NCBI GenBank assembly: GCA_910579645.1
Contig: CAJTVK010000001.1
Location: forward strand, 20,019 to 84,018
Direction of reading: 5' to 3'
DNA length: 64,000 nucleotides
Source: an uncultured Lachnospiraceae bacterium
GTDB lineage: Bacteria; Bacillota; Clostridia; Lachnospirales; Lachnospiraceae
In this document: positions 35,676-43,640 of the stretch, in pieces
Position numbering within the stretch: position 1 is the first letter of the stretch
Layout of the letters: each line of letters opens with the position of its first letter
Position numbers and translations under genes: made by a program
Notes under the pieces: generated by a model
The model's input: the letters and a program-made list of their open reading frames with translations, nothing else
Told to the model about the DNA's origin: nothing
Database searches by the model: none

Positions 35676-37241
35676 TCATTCTTCTCCCGTAAAGTAAAAA
35701 GCCGTTTTCCGTTCGACGGATTTCCTGCCGGGGCCTGTTCGGATATTTATTCCCCGTATCGGATACCACCGGTAGAAAAATCCCTTCCTCAAACGGAACT
35801 TATGTCCGCATGTCCTACAGACTACAGTATACCTGTCTTTTCCCGCATCATATGAGAAATCCCGCTCCTTCACTACTTGGCAGAAACTGCTTTTGCCGGG
35901 GTTAAGAAACGATTCCCTGCCGTACCGGCCATTGCTGCTTTGCGCTTTGCAGTAAGGGCATTCCATAATCCAATCCTCCCAAAAAGACTTTGCATAAACC
36001 TCTGATTTAGAGGACTGGACGGCTGTTTCCTCATATTCTTCCGTTGTCATCTCCATCTCTTCCACTATAATCGGAAAATACTCCTCCATTAGTTTATAAG
36101 TACGCTTGCTCAGAAAACGGATAGCCTGTTCCGGCAGATGATGCATCACTCTCATAGGCCGCACACTCTCATATCCCACCGTACCTTGCCTGCTGTTGGC
36201 AAAATACCTAGCCAGTTCCCTGACCGTACTTTCCTCCAATTTAGGCAGAATCTTCTTCTTCGCCGCTGCATCCAAATACTCTTCCACATAAAAACTTCCG
36301 CTTTCCGGATGGTATTTGGCCACATATATGTCCGGGCAGTTCTCCGGTTCTTTTTCCAATATATAACTAAGCGTCACCCGTTCACTCAGTGTCCACCAAG
36401 ATTTTGCATAACCCGGGGCAGATAAAATCCAAAACTGCCTGCATTTACGGATAAAATCATCCGTCGCGCTTACGATTTCCCATTTCCTCTGTACCGTCAT
36501 CAGTTCTCGGGACAGACTGCCCGGCGGGAAATAGCCGATTTTTTCTTTTGGAATGTTCTGCGTATCCGCAATATACGCAATCAGGTCTTCTACCGTATAT
36601 CCGCAGTCAACCCCCTTTCCGCCCGGAAAATATTTCGAATACCGGCTCAGATAGCTTACAAAAACCTCTGCGTTTTCCTCCGCTGCCTCAGCCACCCTGT
36701 CCGCATTCTCCACTGCCCTGTCATTCAGGGCTTTCATTTTCTCTCCGTACGGCAAACCCTCATAAATTTCCCGATCCAATTTATATTGATTTACCAAGTT
36801 CTCACCCTTTTGCAGAAACATCGTTCTCAGCCACTCAAGAATCTCTCCGTTATCAAGAGTCTCTTTGTACTCCGCTACCCCTGTCTTAATATAATTGGGG
36901 TATCCCCCTTTCCAGGCGCATGTCACGTTAAAAGGCACCTGTGAACGGGACACCGTCAAAACATGGCAGGCCGATTTCATAAGTTCCAACATGGCATCAT
37001 ACTGCGAACCGATAGTGTCTCCCGGTTTCTGCGAAGCATCCTCTAAGGAAGCGTCAAAAATCACTATATCGTCAAATAAATATGCCTCCGTGGCGGAAAA
37101 CGGATTATTTTCCCGTAGGACTACCTCAGCCTTCCTGCCGCCAATCTCCATCTGTTCCAACATGCCTTTCGCTCTTCGGAACAGTTCGTCCCCTTCCTGC
37201 GTATCACATTTGAAGAAAGAAACAGTTATCTTATTTCCCAT
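35676..37241 (-). CDS. Unrecognised protein with TIR/nucleotide-hydrolase-like N-terminus and C-terminal zinc ribbon
   Basis: I do not recognise this 521-residue protein. The first 145 residues alternate strands and helices in a Rossmann/TIR-like way: KITVSFFKCD, a helix with ELFRRAKGMLEQ, then TEAYLFDDIVIFDAS (52-65) with a conspicuous Glu52 and acidic pair. That last segment resembles the strand-helix junction of TIR, nucleoside-transferase and ASK1-type N-terminal domains. A long helical middle (about 145-420) follows. The C-terminus has two cysteine pairs, Cys428/Cys431 (CPYC) and Cys475/Cys478 (CRTC), forming a zinc ribbon that could bind nucleic acid. It has a GGAGGTG ribosome binding site. 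A defence role is only a hypothesis. Confidence 0.6.
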   Translation of the reverse strand: MGNKITVSFFKCDTQEGDELFRRAKGMLEQMEIGGRKAEVVLRENNPFSATEAYLFDDIVIFDASLEDASQKPGDTIGSQYDAMLELMKSACHVLTVSRSQVPFNVTCAWKGGYPNYIKTGVAEYKETLDNGEILEWLRTMFLQKGENLVNQYKLDREIYEGLPYGEKMKALNDRAVENADRVAEAAEENAEVFVSYLSRYSKYFPGGKGVDCGYTVEDLIAYIADTQNIPKEKIGYFPPGSLSRELMTVQRKWEIVSATDDFIRKCRQFWILSAPGYAKSWWTLSERVTLSYILEKEPENCPDIYVAKYHPESGSFYVEEYLDAAAKKKILPKLEESTVRELARYFANSRQGTVGYESVRPMRVMHHLPEQAIRFLSKRTYKLMEEYFPIIVEEMEMTTEEYEETAVQSSKSEVYAKSFWEDWIMECPYCKAQSSNGRYGRESFLNPGKSSFCQVVKERDFSYDAGKDRYTVVCRTCGHKFRLRKGFFYRWYPIRGINIRTGPGRKSVERKTAFYFTGEE

Positions 37242-37397
37242 GCCGCACCACCTCCTGTCTGCAAATCATACCCACCCGCTTCCTTACAGCACACGGCAGA
37301 ATAATGTATCAGCCATATAATTTCTTTCATTATAATCCGCGTCCCCGAAAGGAACAAGTCGGGAAAGCCGATTTCCGTTTCCATGCAGCAAAAGGTA

Positions 37398-37624
37398 TTG
37401 ACATCCTCTGCTTTATTAGACTAAAATAAGTATGTTACAAGGGCGTAATGAACTCGCCCTTTTTCTATGCGCACGGATACCCAACGGATGAATGTCAGCG
37501 TCAGCTGACGGGGTCCGGCACGGAAGTAGGGAAAGGAATCTTCCCTACTCAATTGCTTCTTTTTCGAAGCATTTATAAAATATATTATGAAGGAGGTGTA
37601 TCATGGCATGAAACCGTTTATGCC
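37398..37624 (+). promoter_or_regulatory. Promoter and structured leader RNA of the AGCS symporter
   Basis: TTGACA (37398-37403) and TAAAAT (37422-37427) are 18 bases apart. The leader of about 190 bases has: AGGGCG/CGCCCT followed by TTTTTC (37440-37465); CGGA..CCC pairing with GGGGTCCG and enclosing GTCAGC-GTCA-GCTGAC; GTAGGGA/TTCCCTAC; and GCTTC/GAAGC. AAGGAGG follows at 37590-37596. Such dense pairing suggests a cis-regulatory RNA. It does not match a riboswitch consensus I can recall. Confidence 0.5.
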
Positions 37625-39088
37625 ATGGAAGCTATGGATAACTTTATTTCAGTTATAACAAAAGTTAACGGCATACTGAACAATTTCATATGGGGGCCGA
37701 TTATGCTCGTAATTTTTCTTGCCGTCGGCCTAATGTTTACCTTGCGTACAAAAGTTTTCCAGATTTCCCATTTCAGATATTGGATTGACGTGACTTTCCT
37801 TCAGCTGTTCCGGAAGGATTCCGCACATGTGAGGAAAACCAGTGACAGACATGCCATATCCCAGTTCCAGTCGCTCTGTACGGCACTGGCTGCCACTATC
37901 GGCGTAGGCAATATTTCCGGCGTGGCCGTCGCACTGGCCCTCGGAGGCCCCGGCGCCATTTTCTGGATGTGGCTCTCCGCTTTTCTCGGCATGATGACAA
38001 ATTATGCGGAAAATACATTGGGCATCAAATACCGCTATAAAAACGAAAAAGGGGATTGGGTGGGCGGTGCCATGATTTACATAGAGAGAGGATTAGGATG
38101 GAAATGGCTGGCAGTGATTTTTTCCGTTTTCTGCGTACTGGCTTCCTTCGGCATCGGCAATATGTCTCAGGGAAATGAAATTGCCAACGGACTGTATCAT
38201 TCTTTCTCCGTCCCTAAGTGGATTACCGCCCTGGCCGTTATGTTATTGGCGGGTCTTGTGATTGTCGGCGGCATTAAGCGTATCGCTTCCGTCACGGAAA
38301 AGCTGGTTCCTTTTATGGCTGTCACTTATATAGCAGGCACGCTTATTGTCATTTTCTCAAATGCCTCTGCCATTCCGGAAGCTTTCGGCTCCATCTTCGG
38401 CAATGCATTCCGCTTCTCCTCCATGGGAGGCGGCGTAGCCGGATTTACCGTTATGGTTGCCATGAGGCGCGGCATCTCCCGGGGTGTATTCTCCAACGAA
38501 GCCGGTTTGGGTTCTTCCGTCATGGTGCATTCCGCCTCCAATGTGAAAGAACCGGTTGTGCAGGGCATGTGGGGAATCTTTGAAGTATTTGCCGATACCT
38601 TAGTTGTCTGCACGCTGACCGCTCTTACCATTCTCACATCCGGAGTATATGACTATACCGAGTATGCCCAATATGTGGGAACCTCCCTCCCTGACCATCT
38701 GAAGAGCGGCGTAGCGCTTACCAGTGCGGCTTTTGAGTCCGTATTCGGTTCCGTGGGCGGCGGTTTTATTTCCGTTGCCGTTATGTTGTTTGCCTTTTCC
38801 ACCATACTTGGCTGGTCCTATTATGGGGAGCGGGGCATTGAATACCTTTTCGGCCTGAAAGCCGTTCCGGTATATAAGTTAGTGTTCATCCTTATCATTT
38901 TCCTCGGATGCAATGCTTCCTTGAGCCTTGTGGTAGATATCTCCGATACCTTTAACGGATTTATGGCTCTTCCCAACCTGATTGCCGTGACTCTATTGTC
39001 CGGCCAGGTTATTGAAATGACAAAAGCATATATCGCAAAGGTAAGAGCCGGAAAAGAAACTGTCGGCGGAGATGAAATTTCCTCTTAG
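37625..39088 (+). CDS. Sodium:alanine/glycine symporter (AGCS family)
   Basis: This roughly 487-residue transporter imports alanine or glycine with a cation. It has the AGCS motifs GLMFTLRTKVFQISHF at the N-terminus, TALAATIGVGNISGVAVALALGGPGAIFWMW and FSNEAGLGSSVMVHSASN, with about eleven helices. The start is uncertain. ATGs at 37625 and 37634 are the in-frame choices, yet the AGGAGG at 37591-37596 is optimally spaced for an ATG at 37603 that reads only Met-Ala-stop. An in-frame frame runs back to 37448 but crosses the structured leader and is unlike the family. A convergent terminator follows. Confidence 0.92.
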   Translation: MEAMDNFISVITKVNGILNNFIWGPIMLVIFLAVGLMFTLRTKVFQISHFRYWIDVTFLQLFRKDSAHVRKTSDRHAISQFQSLCTALAATIGVGNISGVAVALALGGPGAIFWMWLSAFLGMMTNYAENTLGIKYRYKNEKGDWVGGAMIYIERGLGWKWLAVIFSVFCVLASFGIGNMSQGNEIANGLYHSFSVPKWITALAVMLLAGLVIVGGIKRIASVTEKLVPFMAVTYIAGTLIVIFSNASAIPEAFGSIFGNAFRFSSMGGGVAGFTVMVAMRRGISRGVFSNEAGLGSSVMVHSASNVKEPVVQGMWGIFEVFADTLVVCTLTALTILTSGVYDYTEYAQYVGTSLPDHLKSGVALTSAAFESVFGSVGGGFISVAVMLFAFSTILGWSYYGERGIEYLFGLKAVPVYKLVFILIIFLGCNASLSLVVDISDTFNGFMALPNLIAVTLLSGQVIEMTKAYIAKVRAGKETVGGDEISS

Positions 39089-39173
39089 CACAGAAGTAAA
39101 AAAGATGCTCCCGGCAGCCGATATCCCCTCCGGGCAGAAACGGAAAGGCTGTCCGAACCGGGGGCAGACATCA

Positions 39174-39204
39174 GGAAAGGCTGTCCGTTTCGGACAGCCT
39201 TTCC
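39174..39204. terminator. Bidirectional terminator between the symporter and fba genes
   Basis: GGAAAGGCTGTCCG (39174-39187) pairs with CGGACAGCCTTTCC (39191-39204) around TTT. It lies between convergent genes and has no long T run, so strength is uncertain. A third copy of GGAAAGGCTGTCCG stands at about 39142. Confidence 0.65.
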
Positions 39205-39224
39205 CATGTTAATCATAAAATTTC

Positions 39225-40088
39225 TCAAGCCTTACCGACAGAACCGAACAGTTCCATCTTCTCTTTTACGGTAGCTTTGATAGCTTCGAATCCGGGAGCA
39301 AGCAACTTACGGGGATCGAATCCTTTTCCTGCCTGATCCTTGCCTTCTTCGATGTATTTACGCGTAGCTGCTGCAAATGACAGCTGGCATTCTGTATTTA
39401 CATTGATTTTTGCAACGCCAAGAGAGATTGCTTTCTTAATCATGTCAGCCGGGATGCCTGTACCTCCATGAAGAACAAGAGGCATATCCCCTGTCAGTTT
39501 CTGGATGGCATCCAATGTCTCGAAAGATAATCCCTTCCAGTTTTCCGGATATTTTCCGTGAATATTGCCGATGCCTGCCGCAAGGAAATCAATGCCCAGA
39601 TCAGCGATAGCCTTGCATTCATTAGGATCTGCACATTCTCCCATGCCGACAACACCGTCTTCCTCACCGCCGATGGAACCAACCTCTGCCTCAAGGGAAA
39701 TTCCTTTGTCATGAGCTGCCGCAACCAGTTCTTTTGTTTTCTCTACGTTCTCTTCTATCGGATAGTGAGAACCGTCAAACATTACGGATGAAAAACCTGC
39801 TTCAATGCATTTATAGCAGTGTTCATAGCTGCCGTGATCCAGATGAAGGGCTACGGGAACCGTAATGTTCTGGTCTTTAATCAGGCCGTTCACCATTCCC
39901 ACTACTACATCATAGCCTCCCATATACTTGCCCGCACCCTCGGATACCCCAAGGATTACCGGAGAATTATTCTCCTGTGCCGTCAGAAGGATAGCTTTTG
40001 TCCACTCAAGGTTATTGATGTTGAACTGTCCAACTGCATAATGGCCGGCTTTTGCTTTTTGAAGCATTTCTGTTGCTGATACTAACAT
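39225..40088 (-). CDS. fba: Class II fructose-bisphosphate aldolase
   Basis: This 287-residue zinc enzyme splits fructose 1,6-bisphosphate in glycolysis. It has the class II motifs HLDHGSYEHCYKCIEAGFSSVMFDGS with zinc ligands, EAEVGSIGGEEDGV, and LVLHGGTGIPADMIKKAI. The start at 40088 (MLVSATEMLQKAKAG) lies 7 bases after GGAGG; the ATG at 40103 has no ribosome binding site. A TATAAT at 40133-40138 on this strand with a weak -35 is the likely promoter. Confidence 0.96.
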   Translation of the reverse strand: MLVSATEMLQKAKAGHYAVGQFNINNLEWTKAILLTAQENNSPVILGVSEGAGKYMGGYDVVVGMVNGLIKDQNITVPVALHLDHGSYEHCYKCIEAGFSSVMFDGSHYPIEENVEKTKELVAAAHDKGISLEAEVGSIGGEEDGVVGMGECADPNECKAIADLGIDFLAAGIGNIHGKYPENWKGLSFETLDAIQKLTGDMPLVLHGGTGIPADMIKKAISLGVAKINVNTECQLSFAAATRKYIEEGKDQAGKGFDPRKLLAPGFEAIKATVKEKMELFGSVGKA

Positions 40089-40228
40089 TTTATCTACCTC
40101 CATATCATAATAAATACATTTTGATAAAATTAATTATAACCTATTCTTTCCAAAAAGGAAATAGTTTCTTGAAATTTCCGCGGACAGGTTAAGTCCGCAA
40201 ACACTCTGCCGCTCTGCTGCACAGAAAA

Positions 40229-41233
40229 TTATGCTTCATCGGGAACCCTGATTTTCACCGCCTGCTTCCTATTCTCAATACAGACATATTTATAACTCCC
40301 GCCAAACTCACCGTCTGTCGTCCACGGAATTTCTGTCTCCGCCTCAAAAGTAATCCCCCTTGTCTTAAAGCAGTACATATAATCCGTATTGATATTCCTG
40401 TTCAGAAGCGCGGCAATAATCATATTGATTTCCAACGGGTTGGAAGGCTTCTTAATCAGCGTCACTTCAAACTCACCGTCGTCCAGTTCCACATATTTGC
40501 CCGTTATCCTTTTAAAACCGCCAACCGACAAAGAGTTCGTCACCATCCCAAAGATAAATTCATCCTCAATAACTCTTTCTTCTTCCCGGTCTGCCCGTGC
40601 AGGATTTTCTTCTTCCGAATTTTCTTCATCTTGATTCCCTTCTCCCATCATTCGCTCTTCTTGTTCCCCGGTTTTACGGCTGTCCTTATAGCGTACTTTT
40701 AGCTTATATGATTTTATGGAAGAAATCCGCTTCACGCCCTCCAGCAAATAAGCCATATGCCCAAGCACATTTTTAATTTCCTGGCTAGTTTCATACGAAA
40801 CATCCGTGAACAGCCCAAAGGCAGCAATATATACAAAGCACTTATCATTGAAAGCACCTATGTCGCAAGGATAATCCTTTCCCGACACAATCACTTCTGC
40901 CGCCTTACACATATCCTTCGGCAGTCCCAAACTCATGGCAAAGTCATTGGTGCTTCCCGCCGGAATATATCCGATTGGTATCTTTTTTGAGCATCTCACC
41001 ATGCCGTTGACCGCTTCATCCAAAGTTCCGTCCCCGCCGCTGCATACCAAAAGATCATACCGTTTCTTTTTGTTCATGACCGCCCTCACAGCATCTCCTT
41101 CCCGCTGTGTAGGATATACGGTAATCTCATAGCCCTCCTTCGCAAAGATATCTATAATGTCACACAGCTTCCCGCGTATTTTTGCTTTGCCTGCACAAGG
41201 ATTATATACAAACAATATATTTCCCGCATTCAT
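40229..41233 (-). CDS. Diacylglycerol/lipid kinase (DagK/YegS family)
   Basis: This 334-residue kinase has the lipid-kinase motifs ILFVYNPCAGKAK at the N-terminus and VCSGGDGTLDEAVNGM for ATP binding, then GSTNDFAMSLGLP. Its substrate is probably diacylglycerol or a related lipid. A highly acidic insert (about residues 190-232, rich in Glu, Asp and Asn) sits in the C-terminal domain between two strands and is not typical of the family. The gene is monocistronic or loosely linked to the crh-like gene upstream, from which tandem repeats and a terminator separate it. Confidence 0.88.
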   Translation of the reverse strand: MNAGNILFVYNPCAGKAKIRGKLCDIIDIFAKEGYEITVYPTQREGDAVRAVMNKKKRYDLLVCSGGDGTLDEAVNGMVRCSKKIPIGYIPAGSTNDFAMSLGLPKDMCKAAEVIVSGKDYPCDIGAFNDKCFVYIAAFGLFTDVSYETSQEIKNVLGHMAYLLEGVKRISSIKSYKLKVRYKDSRKTGEQEERMMGEGNQDEENSEEENPARADREEERVIEDEFIFGMVTNSLSVGGFKRITGKYVELDDGEFEVTLIKKPSNPLEINMIIAALLNRNINTDYMYCFKTRGITFEAETEIPWTTDGEFGGSYKYVCIENRKQAVKIRVPDEA

Positions 41234-41293
41234 ACTGTCGCCTCCGTCTTAAACTTTCTGTTCTGCTCATCGGCAAGGAAGATTTCTACCCTG

Positions 41294-41406
41294 CTCCCGT
41301 GCGGGGCACCCATTGGCCTTCTCCCTTTGGACTCCCACGCCGGTGCCCGCTGGCATCCTTTCTTTGAGTTCCCGCGCCGGGCACCCGCTGACATCCTTCC
41401 TTCGGA
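41294..41406. repeat. Three degenerate 38-bp tandem repeats
   Basis: Units at 41294-41331, 41332-41368 and 41369-41406 share the pattern CTCCC, CGCCGG, GCACCCGCTG, CATCCTT, followed by the partial unit TGCCCGTTTGCAT. They lie between the lipid-kinase start and the terminator of the crh-like gene. No gene product is apparent. Confidence 0.75.
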
Positions 41407-41419
41407 TGCCCGTTTGCAT

Positions 41420-41456
41420 AAAAATCAAAAACAGGAGCACCATCCCGATGCTCCGT
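41420..41456 (-). terminator. Terminator of the hprK-to-crh cluster
   Basis: On the minus strand GGAGCA pairs with TGCTCC (stem 41434-41439 and 41449-41454) and is followed by TGTTTTTGATTTTT. Confidence 0.8.
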
Positions 41457-41480
41457 TCTTTTCACCTTTCAGAATAATTC

Positions 41481-41744
41481 TTAACTTACTTTTCCTTTTA
41501 ACAAGTAAGCTTCAATATCTTCCACAGCCTGCTGTTCATCTGCCCCGTCGGCAATGACCGTCACTTTCTCTCCGCTGTCTAGCCCAAGGCTCATCATGCC
41601 CATAATGCTTTTGGCATTTACCTTTCTGCCTTCCGCTTCGATGTAAACCGTGCAGTCATGCTTGCTGGCTACCTGTACCAAAACCGCCACCGGCCTTGCT
41701 TCCAAACCGGTAGGCAATTGAATCTGCATAACTTTTTCGACCAT
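41481..41744 (-). CDS. HPr-like protein lacking His15 (Crh-like)
   Basis: This 87-residue protein has the HPr fold, but the active-site histidine is replaced: the motif reads PTGLEARPVA with Glu15 where HPr has His15. The regulatory serine is kept as Ser46 in AKSIMGMMSLG. It therefore should not carry phosphate for sugar transport but could be phosphorylated by HPr kinase, like Crh of Bacillus subtilis, which has Gln15. It stands just downstream of whiA (12 bases), the position of crh in Bacillus, and in the same cluster as hprK. The canonical HPr is at 61128-61391. Naming it Crh is inference from these two facts. Confidence 0.85.
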   Translation of the reverse strand: MVEKVMQIQLPTGLEARPVAVLVQVASKHDCTVYIEAEGRKVNAKSIMGMMSLGLDSGEKVTVIADGADEQQAVEDIEAYLLKGKVS

Positions 41745-41756
41745 AATTTCCCTCCT

Positions 41757-42698
41757 TTAATTCCTAAGATTATCAGCAATCTCGCTTAATTTCCTCAGTC
41801 TATGATTCATTCCTGACTTTCCCATAGGCGGGGTTAGGATCTGTCCCAATTCTTTCAGCGTCGCATCCGGATATTCCAATCTCAATTCTGCCGTCTCCCT
41901 TAAGCTGTCCGTTAGATTCTGAAATCCATAATGTTCCCTTATCAGGAGGATATCCTCGATTTGCCTGGATGATGCATTAACCGTTTTGGTAATATTCGCC
42001 GTCTCGCAATTCACTTTACGGTTAATGGAATTCCGCATTTCTTTCATAATCCTCTGATTCTCAAAATTCATCAAAGAAACATGGGCTTCCATGATATTCA
42101 GCAAATCTACAATTCCTGTGCCTTCCTTTAAGTAAACTACATAATACTTTTTTCTACTGACAATCTTAGCTTCTACCTTAAATCCTTGTATTAGTTGCTT
42201 TAACTCCTTAGCCCCCTTTTCATAAGCACATACAAATTCCATGTGATAGCTTTTTTCCGGGTCGCTCATGGACCCGATGCTTAAAAATGCTCCCCGTAAA
42301 TATGCCCTCTTGCAGCAGGCGTTCTTAATCATAAGCGGGTTCGGCCCCTTCTCTGCTGCCTCTGTCATTCCGCGCTCATCATTCATTTTTACAGCCTGCA
42401 GGATTTTCGCAGTCTCCTCTTTGCCCTCTGCCAGGGTAATATATGTATGTCCCCTTTCTTCACCCAAAGAGATTTGCGAATCAACAGTATTTATATTAAA
42501 TGTTTTTTTCAATAATGTAAAGCATTTTCTGATAACAGTTTCATTTTCTGTCTGTAAACACAGACGCACGCTTCCGTTCACGTCCGTTTCCTGCCTGCCC
42601 AAAAAGCCGATAATGGCAGCCAGTTCCGCCAGCTGGCAATGCCTGGAGGTGCTGACCTGCCGGGAAAGCTCGGCCTTCACATCACTTGAAAAAGACAT
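41757..42698 (-). CDS. whiA: WhiA, DNA-binding cell-division/sporulation regulator
   Basis: This 313-residue protein has the WhiA order: an N-terminal LAGLIDADG-type region (SFSSDVKAELSRQ, LAAIIGFLGR, RAYLRGAFLSIGSMSDPEK) and a C-terminal helix-turn-helix (EYPDATLKELGQILTPPMGKSGMNHRLRKL). It has a role in cell division and sporulation gene control in Gram-positives. The start codon is 2 bases after the rapZ stop, so translation is coupled. YvcK, which often lies between RapZ and WhiA, is absent here. Confidence 0.95.
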   Translation of the reverse strand: MSFSSDVKAELSRQVSTSRHCQLAELAAIIGFLGRQETDVNGSVRLCLQTENETVIRKCFTLLKKTFNINTVDSQISLGEERGHTYITLAEGKEETAKILQAVKMNDERGMTEAAEKGPNPLMIKNACCKRAYLRGAFLSIGSMSDPEKSYHMEFVCAYEKGAKELKQLIQGFKVEAKIVSRKKYYVVYLKEGTGIVDLLNIMEAHVSLMNFENQRIMKEMRNSINRKVNCETANITKTVNASSRQIEDILLIREHYGFQNLTDSLRETAELRLEYPDATLKELGQILTPPMGKSGMNHRLRKLSEIADNLRN

Positions 42699-42700
42699 AT

Positions 42701-43564
42701 CTATACCCCTTGCTTTTCATCCCTATGGTATATCTTCAGCCCATAGTTTCCTTGATTTTTCATGCGCTTGTACAATTCGTTGGCAAGCGTGACGCTTCTA
42801 TGCTTTCCTCCGGTGCACCCGATGCCGATGACAAGCTGATACTTCCCTTCCTTCACATAGTTCGGAATAAGGAACCTCACCATATCTTCCAGCTTGGCAA
42901 GAAATGTCTCCGCTTCCGGAAAACTCATGACATAATCCTGCACCGGACGGTCATTTCCGGTCTGGTGCTTCAGTTCTTCTATATAATACGGGTTGGGCAG
43001 AAAGCGCACATCAAAGACCAAATCCGCGTCCGCCGGTATCCCGTTCTTGAACCCAAAAGAAAGAATGGTAACCATGAGACTATTATATTCCTCATTCATG
43101 ACAAAGATTCTGTCAATTTCTTCCTTCAATTCCCTAGTCAGTAAATTCGAAGTGTCAATCACATAATCCGACTCTTCTTTTATTGTCTTTAATATATCCC
43201 GTTCCCTGTTGATGCCGTCCTCCACCCTGCCCCCAATGGACAGCGGGTGCATCCTGCGGCTTTCCTTATATCTTTTCAGAAGCACCTGATTGGAAGCATC
43301 CATAAACAATATCTCAAATACATAGCCGCTTTTCTCCAAATTTTCCAAAGCCTTCCTGGCCTCTTTAAAAAGCTGATCCGAACGGACATCCAATCCCAAC
43401 GCCACTTTATTTATTTCCGAATTCGGCATGGCAATCAGTTCCACAAACTTTTCCAATAATGGGATAGGCAAATTATCCACGCAGTAAAAGCCCACGTCCT
43501 CCAGCATTTTAAGTGCCGTCCGTTTTCCCCCTCCGCTCATCCCGGTCACAACCACGAATCTCAT
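42701..43564 (-). CDS. rapZ: RapZ/YvcJ nucleotide-binding protein
   Basis: This 287-residue protein has the RapZ/YvcJ layout: an N-terminal P-loop, LKMLEDVGFYCVDNLPIPLL, DVRSDQLFKEARKAL and the C-terminal VIGIGCTGGKHRSVTLANELYKRM. The P-loop reads GMSGGGKRTA (residues 8-17): the usual Ser or Thr after Lys14 is Arg15. The codons GGA AAA CGG ACG are unambiguous. Homologues bind ATP or GTP, and in E. coli RapZ targets GlmZ RNA. Its gene order with murB and whiA is that of the Firmicutes cluster. Confidence 0.93.
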   Translation of the reverse strand: MRFVVVTGMSGGGKRTALKMLEDVGFYCVDNLPIPLLEKFVELIAMPNSEINKVALGLDVRSDQLFKEARKALENLEKSGYVFEILFMDASNQVLLKRYKESRRMHPLSIGGRVEDGINRERDILKTIKEESDYVIDTSNLLTRELKEEIDRIFVMNEEYNSLMVTILSFGFKNGIPADADLVFDVRFLPNPYYIEELKHQTGNDRPVQDYVMSFPEAETFLAKLEDMVRFLIPNYVKEGKYQLVIGIGCTGGKHRSVTLANELYKRMKNQGNYGLKIYHRDEKQGV

Positions 43565-43640
43565 ATACGCCTCTCATCCTCCGTACCTTAGAGCATGTCT
43601 CAAATCCGGACAGACTATTGACAGTCCGTCCCTGCCTCCG

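Noticed and set aside
37460..37540. Thiamine (TPP) or glutamine riboswitch before the symporter
   Set aside because: GGATACCC and CGGAAGTAGG resemble fragments, but the CTGAGA and ACCTGAT elements of TPP and the closing GAAGGAACG strand of the glutamine motif are missing.
37448..37624. N-terminal extension of the symporter from an ATG at 37448
   Set aside because: The extra 59 codons run through strong RNA hairpins, have no family counterpart and lack a ribosome binding site.
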